DNA of 64,000 nucleotides from Natronoglomus mannanivorans. GTDB lineage: Archaea; Halobacteriota; Halobacteria; Halobacteriales; Natrialbaceae. The notes beneath the pieces were generated by a model. It worked only from the letters and a program-made list of their open reading frames with translations. It did not search any database and had not been told where the DNA came from. Both the position numbers and the translations under genes were made by a program. The stretch covers positions 62,001 through 126,000 of the forward strand of contig JAOPKB010000013.1 of assembly GCA_025517485.1 (NCBI GenBank), in the 5' to 3' direction. Below, one piece after another: positions 16,551-24,794 of the stretch (position 1 is its first letter; every line of letters begins with the position of its first letter).

Positions 16551-19307
16551 GTGCCCGAACGACACAGCTTCCCCGCCTTCGAAGAACTCAAGCAGGAAAC
16601 GCAGGGCGTCGACGTCCTCGTCGAACTGGCACCTCCACCGTTCGAAGCGGCCGTCGACTGGCTCTTCGACGTCGAATACCTCGAGCGCAAGGCCGAACTT
16701 CTCGAGCGGCGGGACGCGGCGCGACGACGATATCAGGAGGGACAGCGACGCATCGAGTCGACCTACGGGACCGTCGTCGTCAGAGCACTCGACAGACGTG
16801 CGGACGGCGACCAGCCGCGGTTCGACGTCGACAGGATGGCGACCGAACTCGCGGACGCGAAGGCGGCCGTCGACGGCCTCGTCGCCGATCTGGACGAGGC
16901 GTTTCTCACGCGCGCCGAGCGACGGAAACTGTCGGAACTCGAGTCCGACATCGTCGCGGCGCGGGAGTACGTTCGCAACAAGCGCGCGTTCGACGAGGGG
17001 TACGACGCGCTCGCGGGTGACCTCGAGGCGTTCGAGGAGCGCTTCGAACCCTACGCCGGTGCGGAACGCTACATGGTGACCTCGGATCGGGAGTTCCTCG
17101 TCGGGGCGAGTCGCGATATCTGGGCCGATTTGAGTGACCTCGCGCGCGAACTCCAGTTGCACGTGCTGCCCGACGAGGACGCACGATGGCTGAGCGAGCA
17201 CAAGACGCGGTTCGGCGAACTGGTCGACGCGATTCCGGCGTACAACGAGGAGTTCGTCGCGAACGAACGCGACCGGTACGCCGACCTCCTCGAGGACCGA
17301 CCGGAACACGGGCCGCTCAACGACCAGCAACAGAACGCAGTCGTTCGAGACGACCGTCGCAACCTCGTCGACGCCTCCGCCGGAACCGGCAAGACGCTGA
17401 CGCTCACCTACCGCTTCCAGTACCTCCTCGAGAAGGGCGTTCCGGCCGGCGATATCGCCGCAATTACTTACACGAAGGACGCGGCCGAGGAGATGGCCGG
17501 TCGCATCGCGGCCGCGACCGGCGTCGACGAGGACGACCTCGACATCAGCACGATCCACTCGTTCGCGCTCTCGATCGTCGACGATGCGACCGTCGGATCG
17601 GGTTCGGGTGACGAGGAGACTGACCTCGGCGACGCGTTGGATTCGCTGGTCGACGACTACCTCGAGGCGGCGATGGCCGACGAGAAACCGGACGAGGCGG
17701 ACGTCCCGTACCCCGACGTCTACGGCGACTTTCTCGCGGCGTTTCGCGAGTTCCGCCGCGTCGACGCCGAAGAGGAGTACGTCGACACGCACGCGGGCTG
17801 GAACCAGAGCCGCACGGATTTCCTCCGGAGCAAGCTCACCACGTTCGTCGACAACGCTCGGACGTTCGACCTCGAACCGGCGGACGTTCGGCGGAAGATC
17901 GACGAGACTGCGCCGATCCAGTTCACCTTCGCCACCGCCGGTGTGGCGCTGCTCGAGGCCTATCTCCGCCGAGTCGAGGCGACCGAGCATCCGATCGACT
18001 TCGACGAGATGATCTACGCGGCGACGGAGCTGATCGAATCCGCCCCCGACCGATTCGCCTCGCGGTACAGTCACGTTCTGGTCGACGAATTCCAGGACGT
18101 ATCGGACGCCACGCTCTCGTTCGTCGAGGCGTTCATGTCTGGCGACACGGAGACGCACCTGTTCTGCGTCGGCGACGACTGGCAAAGCATCTACGGGTTC
18201 AACGGATCGAACGTCCGCTACTTCACCGAGTACGGGGAGCGCTTCGAGGACGTGACCTACACGCCGCTCGAGGTGAACTATCGCTGTCCGCCGAGCATCG
18301 TCCGCGCCGGCGCGGCCCTGATGGCCCGGAGCGAAGCGCCACAGAACGACAAACCGGTCACCGCCTGTAGCGACCTCGAGACGGACCCGACGCTGCACGA
18401 ACTCGACGGTCTCTACGAAGCTCGGGAACCGGGGTACGTCGTCGACCTCGTCGAAGACGCGCTCGCGTCGGGATACGATCTCGAGGACGTGATGGTCCTC
18501 TCGCGAAACGACCGGAACAGTACGGTCCTCCAGCAGGTCAGGGAGGAACTCGCTCGCCGAGAGATCCCTCACCAACGGCCGGACTCCGTGCCCGATTACG
18601 TCCCCGAATCGACCCACGAGACGTTCGATCGGGAGGTCGTGTTCGACGACAGCGGCGACGCGGCGTTCGAGTCGGGTCCGGACGAGATGGGTCCGGACGC
18701 GCCGCCGATGGTGACCGTCCAGTCGGTCCACGCCTCCAAGGGGACCGAAGCGCCGGTCGTGATCCTCGCCCACGCCGTTGACGACGATCCGGAGGGGATC
18801 CCGGTCGAGGAACGGACCGACGAACTCGTCGACCCCGCTATTGACATCTCGGCGAATCACTTCGCGGAGGAACGGCGACTCTTCTACGTGGCGCTGACCC
18901 GGAGCGAAGCGGAGTTCCACGCCGTCACGAAGGCGGGCCGAACCTCACGGTACGTCGAGGACGTCCGCGATTACTTCGAGGTGGTCGAACCCGAGTTCAC
19001 GCTCGAGGGGAAGTGTACCGAGTTCACCCCGCCGGCGGACGACAGTAACAGGCCGTTCAAGGCGACACTCGATTGCGTCGACTTCGAGGCGCCGCTGATG
19101 GCGTGGCCGAACAACGATCCACCGCGACTCGAGGAGGGTGCGGTCTATCGCATCACCGATCCCGTCGTCGAGGAGGGGCCGTTCGGCGAGGAGATTCGAT
19201 ACGACCGCTCGACCGTCGAACTGCTGACGTCGTACGTCTCGACGTCTTCGGGCGACTCGGACGACCCGAACCCGCGAGCGCGTGCCGACGATCCCGGCGA
19301 CGATTGA
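16551..19307 (+). CDS. Superfamily 1 UvrD/helicase-IV-like DNA helicase
   Basis: The 918-residue protein starts with GTG. Residues 1 to about 260 are a helical, coiled-coil-prone N-terminal domain. Motor motifs follow: Q-motif GPLNDQQQNAVV, Walker A SAGTGKT (about 277-283), Ia AITYTKDAAEEM, II VLVDEFQDV (about 508-516), III CVGDDWQSIYGFNGS, IV NYRCPPS, V TVQSVHASKGTEAPVVIL and VI RLFYVALTRSE. An N-terminal extension before the Q-motif and the wording of motifs II-III resemble bacterial helicase IV (HelD) more than UvrD or Rep. It unwinds DNA 3'-5' with ATP. The C-terminal 100 residues (KGKCTEF onward) are extra and unrecognised. It is translationally coupled to the zinc-ribbon membrane protein, which may place it at the membrane. 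Confidence 0.92.
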   Translation: MPERHSFPAFEELKQETQGVDVLVELAPPPFEAAVDWLFDVEYLERKAELLERRDAARRRYQEGQRRIESTYGTVVVRALDRRADGDQPRFDVDRMATELADAKAAVDGLVADLDEAFLTRAERRKLSELESDIVAAREYVRNKRAFDEGYDALAGDLEAFEERFEPYAGAERYMVTSDREFLVGASRDIWADLSDLARELQLHVLPDEDARWLSEHKTRFGELVDAIPAYNEEFVANERDRYADLLEDRPEHGPLNDQQQNAVVRDDRRNLVDASAGTGKTLTLTYRFQYLLEKGVPAGDIAAITYTKDAAEEMAGRIAAATGVDEDDLDISTIHSFALSIVDDATVGSGSGDEETDLGDALDSLVDDYLEAAMADEKPDEADVPYPDVYGDFLAAFREFRRVDAEEEYVDTHAGWNQSRTDFLRSKLTTFVDNARTFDLEPADVRRKIDETAPIQFTFATAGVALLEAYLRRVEATEHPIDFDEMIYAATELIESAPDRFASRYSHVLVDEFQDVSDATLSFVEAFMSGDTETHLFCVGDDWQSIYGFNGSNVRYFTEYGERFEDVTYTPLEVNYRCPPSIVRAGAALMARSEAPQNDKPVTACSDLETDPTLHELDGLYEAREPGYVVDLVEDALASGYDLEDVMVLSRNDRNSTVLQQVREELARREIPHQRPDSVPDYVPESTHETFDREVVFDDSGDAAFESGPDEMGPDAPPMVTVQSVHASKGTEAPVVILAHAVDDDPEGIPVEERTDELVDPAIDISANHFAEERRLFYVALTRSEAEFHAVTKAGRTSRYVEDVRDYFEVVEPEFTLEGKCTEFTPPADDSNRPFKATLDCVDFEAPLMAWPNNDPPRLEEGAVYRITDPVVEEGPFGEEIRYDRSTVELLTSYVSTSSGDSDDPNPRARADDPGDD

Positions 19308-19353
19308 TCGACGTCTCTCGGAAGTCGGACCCGTCGAACGAAACGCTGATTCT

Positions 19354-21534
19354 TCACCGTCCGCCGCGCCACGCCGCGTAGGAAGGTTCGACGCGTTCTC
19401 GAACGCTGTAGAGGAGCGTAGCCCCGACGAGCGGGAGCCACACGAATTCGAGGAACCCGGTCTCCGTCGCGACGACGGCGCCGAACGTACTCGCGAGGAA
19501 CGGGAGTTCTGCGGGGACGGTCCCGGTGGCGACCGCCCAGGCGAACAGCACGAGCGGCATCGCGACGGCGAGATCCCAGCACAGCGGGGCGACGAAACCG
19601 CCGCGTTTCGATCGCTGTCGCGGGTGGTGGAACAGGACGAGCGGGGCGAGCACGCCGCCGGCGACGAGGCCCGCGAGAACGACGACCGACAGGACGAAGG
19701 TGACGATCATTCCGACGTCGAGAAACAGGATCGTGAAATCGTCGACGACCGCCCACGGGAGCTGGGTCACACCGTACTCGCCGCTGTGAATCTGATCGTT
19801 CACCCCCATCCCCCAGGTCGTAAACTGCATCACGAGGATGAGTCCGCCGCCGAGTACCGCACCGAACCAGCCGCCGCCGCTCGCGTTTCCGAACACTGCT
19901 CCCGCGATCGCGCCGAAGAGGCCGAACAGCAGGGGCATGATTACGAACAGAGCGACCGGGATGATCGCCACGAAGAGGATTCCACCGAACGTCTCGCTCA
20001 CCGACCCCTGGCCGGCGAACAGGAGCCCGGTCGCGACGACGAGCAGTACGGCGACCATCGACGCTGGCACGCCACTCAATAGCTCGGATTCCCGCGGTTC
20101 CGGTGACGTGAACACCCTCGGAAGCACGTCGTAAGCGACCAGCGAGACCGCACACAATCCCAGCGCCACCATCGCGTCTGCGCCGGACCCGCTCCCGCCA
20201 CTTCCGAGTCCCGGTGAGAGCACTGAGACACCGCCGACGATCAGTGCAACCGTGAGCACTCTGAAGGTGACGGGAAACGCCGCGAGCCACTCGAGGAGAC
20301 TCGAGACAGCCGGGTTGGAGACCGACCCGGTGGCAGTGGTTCGGCGCGTCTCGGTTCTCCGGGTGCGTCCGGAGCCGAACAGACTCCCTGCGACGGATCT
20401 GAGCGAACTGGCGGTGGCGGCGACCGTTCCGTTCCCGCCGCCACTGTTCCCGCCGTCGCTTGCGGTTCGGCCGCGCTGTCTCTCGTGGCTCCCGTCTCCG
20501 CTCTCCGTTCCCGTTCCCGTCTCCGTCTCCGCGGTCACGTACACGTCGCGAGTCGCGTCGTCGGCGCCGTCCGTGTTCGTCTCGACCGTATACGACGCCA
20601 CACCCGGCGCCGTCAATCGGACCTCTCCGTTCGAACCGGTACGGTCGGAATCGACCGTCTGGCTGTGGTCTCGAAGCACGACGCGGACGCCGTCGACCGG
20701 ATCGCCGTGTTGGTCGGTGACGACGACCGTAAACGGTTCGCCAGCGCGTATCTTGTTCGTCGAGATGGCCAGGGACAACCGCATTTGCTCGGTAACGTCC
20801 ACGAGCGTCTCGGCTTCCGCGTACCCGTCTTCACGCGCCACGAGTCGGTACGTCCCGGGAGTCTCGATCGTGAACGTCACGATCCCGTGAGGGTCCGCGT
20901 GCTGTGTCTTCGTCTCGCCGGCTTCGTTTTGCACGACGAGCGTCGCGTTCGGAACGGGAGACCCGCGTTCGTCCGTGACGATGACCGAAATCTCCTCTCC
21001 GACTCGGATCGTCTCGGATTTCACCCGCAAGGACAACTCTCTCGTGCGCTCTTCGACGAGCACGTCCGTCTTCGCCGGCACGTACCGGTTCGTCTCGTAG
21101 TCGTGTTTGTCGGCCCGTACGGTCCGTTCGCCGGGATCCGAGAATCGAACCGCTACCGCTCCGTTACCGTCCGTTTCGAACGACTCAGACTCGGACTGAG
21201 CCTCGACGGTGACCGATGCCTTCGGCACGCCGCCGTCGTCGCTGTCGACTACACGGATTTCGACGGACGTCTCGGTCGGAACACGTTCGGATTCGGGGCG
21301 GACCTGCAACGAAACCGGTTCGGCGTCGTATCGGCTTCGCTTCGTCTCGTCGGTGAGAACGCTCCTCGCCTCCTTCATTCGCTGAAATTCGTCGGTGCCC
21401 GAGTCGGGGTTTCGGTCGGGGTGGTACTCGGGGACGATCGGGCGAGCGACGGCTTCGATTTCGTCGCAGTCGTCCGACTCGGAGACGCCGAGTCTGTCGT
21501 AGTAGTTCGTCGCGTCTGGGTTTCCGGAAGCCAT
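19354..21534 (-). CDS. Membrane J-domain protein with Ig-like repeats
   Basis: The 726-residue protein has, in order, a J domain at residues about 10-70 with the HPD triad at 38-40 (PEYHPDRNPDSG), so it can stimulate an Hsp70. Three beta-sandwich repeats of about 85 residues each follow (about 75-335), of carboxypeptidase-regulatory/Ig-like type, each ending in a DxxG…PG-YxV turn. A Gly/Ser/Arg linker comes next, then about nine to ten transmembrane helices. No helix lies between the J domain and the Ig-like repeats, so all must face the same side, presumably the cytosol. The ATG at 21534 (MASGNPD) is preferred to 21549. It lies 69 bp after the Hsp70 gene on the same strand and is probably co-transcribed with it. 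Confidence 0.82.
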   Translation of the reverse strand: MASGNPDATNYYDRLGVSESDDCDEIEAVARPIVPEYHPDRNPDSGTDEFQRMKEARSVLTDETKRSRYDAEPVSLQVRPESERVPTETSVEIRVVDSDDGGVPKASVTVEAQSESESFETDGNGAVAVRFSDPGERTVRADKHDYETNRYVPAKTDVLVEERTRELSLRVKSETIRVGEEISVIVTDERGSPVPNATLVVQNEAGETKTQHADPHGIVTFTIETPGTYRLVAREDGYAEAETLVDVTEQMRLSLAISTNKIRAGEPFTVVVTDQHGDPVDGVRVVLRDHSQTVDSDRTGSNGEVRLTAPGVASYTVETNTDGADDATRDVYVTAETETGTGTESGDGSHERQRGRTASDGGNSGGGNGTVAATASSLRSVAGSLFGSGRTRRTETRRTTATGSVSNPAVSSLLEWLAAFPVTFRVLTVALIVGGVSVLSPGLGSGGSGSGADAMVALGLCAVSLVAYDVLPRVFTSPEPRESELLSGVPASMVAVLLVVATGLLFAGQGSVSETFGGILFVAIIPVALFVIMPLLFGLFGAIAGAVFGNASGGGWFGAVLGGGLILVMQFTTWGMGVNDQIHSGEYGVTQLPWAVVDDFTILFLDVGMIVTFVLSVVVLAGLVAGGVLAPLVLFHHPRQRSKRGGFVAPLCWDLAVAMPLVLFAWAVATGTVPAELPFLASTFGAVVATETGFLEFVWLPLVGATLLYSVRERVEPSYAAWRGGR

Positions 21535-21603
21535 GTTCTCTATCCGCAATCTCGGTCTGTCTCTCGATCCCGCTTCGACCGCCCGATCGCTCGACCGAGA
21601 CCG

Positions 21604-23154
21604 TTACTCGACCGACGGGAGGGCGGTTCGCATCTCCTCGACTTCCGCCTCGGAGCGGCTGAAGATCCCCTCGATCGAGATGTCGCTCGTTTCGCCACGG
21701 TCGAGGTCTTCGGCCTCGACGTGAAGCAGCCCGTTCTCGTCGAGTTCGAACTCGCAGGCGAGGTTCGGTTCGCCCGCAGGGGCGGGTGCGATCCCCTCGA
21801 GGACGAACTCGTCGAGGAAGTCGTTCTCCTCGGCGACGTCGGACTCGCCCTGAAAGACCCGCGTTTTGACCGCCGTCTGGTTGTCCTTGACGGTCGTGTA
21901 GCTCTCCTTCCGGGCCGTCGCCGGAACCGACTCGTTGCGCTCGATGAGAACGTCGAACGATCCGTCCGCGAGTGCGACGCCCAGTGACTGGGGCGTGACA
22001 TCGACGAGGATCAATCCGTCGCTGATCCCGGGGAGAAGCTCCTGTGCCTGCCCGTCAGCACCGAGCCCGCCCTCGCCACGGTCGATGATCGCGGCCTGAA
22101 CCGCCGCTCCCGTCGCGACGGCTTCGTCGGGATGGATCTCCTTGGACGGCTCCTGGTCGAAGTAGTCGGCGACGCGTTCTTGGACGAGGGGCATCCGCGT
22201 CGATCCACCGACGAGGAGCACCGTCTCGACGTCGCCGACGTCGTAGTCGACCTGCCCGAAGAGTTCGTCACAGACCTCGAAGGTCCGATCGACCAGATGG
22301 CTGGTGAGGTCGTTGAACTCCTCGCGCGTGAGCTGTTCCTCGAAGTTCTCGTTGGGCGCCAAGAACGGAATGTTCACCCGTGTCGACGAACTCGAGGAGA
22401 GACTCTCTTTGGCCTCTCGAGCGGCGGCGTAGATCCGCCCGAGGGCTTCTGGATCGTCGCTGAGGTCGATCCCGGTGTCGTCCTCGAACGTCTCGAGGAT
22501 CCACTCGACGAGACACTCGTCCCAGTCCTCGCCGCCGAGTTGACGGTCGCCGTTCGACGCGACGACCTCGACCGTGTCGATGTCGTAGGCGAGGTCGACG
22601 AGCGTCACGTCGAACGTCCCGCCGCCGAGGTCGTAGACGAGCGCGATTTCGGAGTCGTCGTCTTCCTCGTCGAGTCCGTACGCGAGACAGGCGGCCGTCG
22701 GTTCGTTGATGATCCGGTCGACGGTGAGGCCCGCGATCTCGCCGGCTTGTTTGGTCGCCTGCCGCTGGCGTTCGCCGAAGTACGCTGGAACGGTGATCAC
22801 GGCGTTCGTGACGTCCATCCCGAGGTGATCTTCCGCGTCGCTGACGACCTTCTGGAGGAGTAGCGCAGAGATCTGTTCCGGCGTGTACTCCTCGCCGTCG
22901 ATCTCCTCGGTGTACTCTCGATCGCCCATGTGGCGTTTGATCGTCCGGACCGTTCGATCCGGGTACGTCTGTGCACGTACGAGCGCTTCTCTCCCGACGA
23001 TGACCGTTCCGTCGTCCTCGTCGAACGAGGCGACCGACGGCGTCGTGTAATCTCCCTCCGAGTTCGGAGTCACTTCGGCTTCGTCACCCACGACCGCGGC
23101 GGCGGCACTGTACGTCGTCCCCAGATCGATTCCGATGCGCTTTCCGTCTCCCAT
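21604..23154 (-). CDS. Hsp70 (DnaK-type) chaperone paralogue lacking the C-terminal lid
   Basis: This 516-residue Hsp70 has the actin-like nucleotide domain with GIDLGTTYSAAA at residue 8, ITVPAYFGERQRQATKQAG, INEPTAACLAYGL, DLGGGTFDVT and VLLVGGSTRMP. The beta substrate domain follows (ILVDVTPQSLGVALADG … FELDENGLLHVEAEDL). The protein stops right after the position where DnaK begins its helical lid, about 110-120 residues short of normal DnaK. The stop is clean, with no lid-like sequence after it. The ATG at 23154 is chosen: 33 codons upstream lies another ATG, but the TATA elements fall between the two. It is first in operon with the membrane J-protein and divergent from grpE. Confidence 0.92.
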   Translation of the reverse strand: MGDGKRIGIDLGTTYSAAAAVVGDEAEVTPNSEGDYTTPSVASFDEDDGTVIVGREALVRAQTYPDRTVRTIKRHMGDREYTEEIDGEEYTPEQISALLLQKVVSDAEDHLGMDVTNAVITVPAYFGERQRQATKQAGEIAGLTVDRIINEPTAACLAYGLDEEDDDSEIALVYDLGGGTFDVTLVDLAYDIDTVEVVASNGDRQLGGEDWDECLVEWILETFEDDTGIDLSDDPEALGRIYAAAREAKESLSSSSSTRVNIPFLAPNENFEEQLTREEFNDLTSHLVDRTFEVCDELFGQVDYDVGDVETVLLVGGSTRMPLVQERVADYFDQEPSKEIHPDEAVATGAAVQAAIIDRGEGGLGADGQAQELLPGISDGLILVDVTPQSLGVALADGSFDVLIERNESVPATARKESYTTVKDNQTAVKTRVFQGESDVAEENDFLDEFVLEGIAPAPAGEPNLACEFELDENGLLHVEAEDLDRGETSDISIEGIFSRSEAEVEEMRTALPSVE

Positions 23155-23238
23155 TTTAGTCTGTGGATATTCTACCGAACCGCTCATATATTTTCCGATA
23201 TATTCAGTACTCGAGAGTGTCTGGTAGAATGAACCGAT
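23155..23238. promoter_or_regulatory. Divergent promoter with symmetric inverted repeat (Hsp70 / GrpE)
   Basis: Two overlapping TATA-like elements (ctcatatatttt at 23184-23194 and cgatatattc at 23196-23205) sit between the genes and can fire in both directions. They are bracketed by an 8-bp inverted repeat, attctacc at 23169-23176 and ggtagaat at 23223-23230. Each arm falls just downstream of the TATA for one gene, where a repressor would block initiation in both directions. Confidence 0.6.
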
Positions 23239-23271
23239 ATGTTTTTGAGAGACTACACGTCGTACGAATAC

Positions 23272-23931
23272 ATGGAGAACGCCGAACAAGACGGCGACAT
23301 CGAATCCGACGAGTCGGCCGACGACGCTCGTTCTACCGAGACTGAATCGGACCGCTCGGACGCCGAACACGCGATGGACGATGTCACCATCGGCGACCGA
23401 TACGACGCGCTTCCCGAACGGATCGACGACGAGGAAACCAGAGACGACGTCCGGTCGTTGCTCTCCTCGGTCGAAACGCTCGAGACCGACCTCGAACAGG
23501 CTCGAGCGAACTCGGATCGGCTCCAGTCGCAACTCGAGCAGGAGCGTTCGGAGTTCAAGAGCTACCGTTCCCGGATGGACGACCGTCAGGACGAGGTTCG
23601 AGACCGGGCGGTCAAAGGGTTACTCGAGGAGTTGATCGACGTTCGAACGAACCTGACGCGAGCACTGGCGGACGATCACGACGACGTCGAAGGGCTACGC
23701 GATGGCGTTCGAATCACCCTCCAGCAGTTCGACGACGTACTCTCCGCAGAGGACGTCTCTGCGATCCAGCCCGAGCCCGGCGACGAGGTCGATCCCGGTC
23801 GTCACGAAATCATCCGCCGCGTCGAGACCGACGGATCCGACGAGCTGATTGCGGAACTGCACGAACCGGGATACGAGTTCGGTGACGAGCTGTTGCGCCC
23901 GGCGAAAGTCTCTGTTAGTTCCGCAGACTGA
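23272..23931 (+). CDS. GrpE-type nucleotide exchange factor
   Basis: The 219-residue protein has an acidic disordered N-terminus (MENAEQDGDIES). A long coiled coil follows (about residues 55-110: ETLETDLEQARANSDRLQSQL), then the GrpE helical bundle and beta domain ending in AIQPEPGDEVDPGRHEII … LHEPGYEFGDELLRPAKVSVS, the standard GrpE C-terminal signature. It releases ADP from Hsp70. It is placed head-to-head with the lidless Hsp70, so it is probably its dedicated partner. An ATG at 23239 gives 11 more residues (MFLRDYTSYEY), which look less like a GrpE start; either is possible. Confidence 0.88.
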   Translation: MENAEQDGDIESDESADDARSTETESDRSDAEHAMDDVTIGDRYDALPERIDDEETRDDVRSLLSSVETLETDLEQARANSDRLQSQLEQERSEFKSYRSRMDDRQDEVRDRAVKGLLEELIDVRTNLTRALADDHDDVEGLRDGVRITLQQFDDVLSAEDVSAIQPEPGDEVDPGRHEIIRRVETDGSDELIAELHEPGYEFGDELLRPAKVSVSSAD

Positions 23932-23978
23932 TACGTATACGTAAATACATTCTAATCTGAGTACAATGCAGAACTGAC

Positions 23979-23984
23979 AAAAAA
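23979..23984 (-). terminator. Oligo-T terminator downstream of the Hsp20-like gene
   Basis: Six consecutive A residues on the plus strand give T6 on the minus strand, a few bases past the stop of the Hsp20-like frame. It is a candidate terminator for that gene. Confidence 0.4.
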
Positions 23985-24000
23985 TTGATGTTGGAGTTAA

Positions 24001-24306
24001 CTATCGATCTCCTCGTAGTCGATCCCCTTGGGGACCCGGAGAACGGTGGTCGGTCTTCGTCTGGCCGCGCTCCTCGCTGACGTGTTCAGCCACGACGTTC
24101 AGGCGCCCGCCGGTCCACCTCACGTCGAACGCCTCGCACTCGAAGCCGGGCATATCGATGGTGAGGACGAACTCACCGTCACCGTCCTCTTCGTACAGTT
24201 CGACTCGAGCGAACTCACGACGTGATTTCACGGCCTCTGTCGGCTTTTCTGGGTTCTCTGCTCCTCTTCGAATTCGTCGATAGTCGAGACTGATCACTAC
24301 GCTCAT
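24001..24306 (-). CDS. Truncated Hsp20/alpha-crystallin-like protein, probably frameshifted
   Basis: In these 101 residues, about 40-80 (ARVELYEEDGDGEFVLTIDMPGFECEAFDVRWTGGRLNVVAEH) match the first half of an alpha-crystallin domain, including the conserved DMPGF turn. After EERGQTK the frame gives DHRSPGPQGDRLRGDR, which is not Hsp20-like. In another frame the same DNA reads TTVLRVPKGIDYEEIDS and stops at 23997-23999, which is the expected next Hsp20 strand. So a small indel near 24040-24060 seems to have broken it. Even when restored, the last strands and the C-terminal I-x-I motif are missing. It probably no longer forms a working small heat-shock protein. Confidence 0.6.
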   Translation of the reverse strand: MSVVISLDYRRIRRGAENPEKPTEAVKSRREFARVELYEEDGDGEFVLTIDMPGFECEAFDVRWTGGRLNVVAEHVSEERGQTKTDHRSPGPQGDRLRGDR

Positions 24307-24357
24307 CTGCTACTCGACGCTGACTGTCGGTCTTTATTACCAATACACAGTAGAGAA

Positions 24358-24367
24358 AACTTATACC
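24358..24367 (+). promoter_or_regulatory. TATA element for the 24393 gene
   Basis: The element aacttatacc is centred about 30 nt before the ATG at 24393 in an AT-rich intergenic stretch, consistent with a leaderless transcript. Confidence 0.55.
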
Positions 24368-24392
24368 GGCGTATTCGAACCACTCGCAGTGT

Positions 24393-24653
24393 ATGCCACA
24401 CGAACTAACGATTGGAAGCCGCGGTGAGCCGTCGAACTTCGAGATCACGGTCGACGGAACGATCGAAACGCCGTTCGAAAATCCGACACAGGAAGCGATC
24501 ATCGCCTCCGGAAGCACGGTCGAGGGCTCCGTCGACGACGACGGCCTCGAGTTTCAGGTCTCCGGAACCATCACCAGTATCACCGTGACCGGTGCGGACG
24601 CGGTCGTCTCGATCGACGGCGAGGCGATCGATCCCGTCGACTACTGTACGTAG
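24393..24653 (+). CDS. Small beta-rich protein, unknown
   Basis: The 86 residues have alternating strand pattern (HELTIGSRG, FEITVDGTIE, LEFQVSGTITSITVTGADAVVSIDGE) and one cysteine near the end (DYCT). No signal, helix or known family is seen. It is acidic and halophilic in composition, has its own TATA box 30 nt upstream, and is followed by a T5 tract. This supports it as an expressed single gene. It closes the chaperone block on its right side; a functional link is unproven. Confidence 0.68.
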   Translation: MPHELTIGSRGEPSNFEITVDGTIETPFENPTQEAIIASGSTVEGSVDDDGLEFQVSGTITSITVTGADAVVSIDGEAIDPVDYCT

Positions 24654-24658
24654 GCACC

Positions 24659-24663
24659 TTTTT
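24659..24663 (+). terminator. Short T5 terminator candidate
   Basis: Five T residues begin 5 nt after the stop of the 86-residue gene, the usual position for archaeal transcript release. The evidence is only the tract and its position. Confidence 0.35.
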
Positions 24664-24794
24664 CAGCACAACTGACTGACGACAGATTCCGAGCTCCATT
24701 CTTCGACGAGAGCGCTCTCAGGTGCGGTCGTGACAGCGAGCGTCTCGAAAAGAGTGCGACCGACGACCGTCCTCAAAACGCGACTGTTCTCCGA

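Noticed and set aside
16512..18920. Minus-strand 802-codon open frame
   Set aside because: Antisense to the helicase, which has all seven SF1 motifs.
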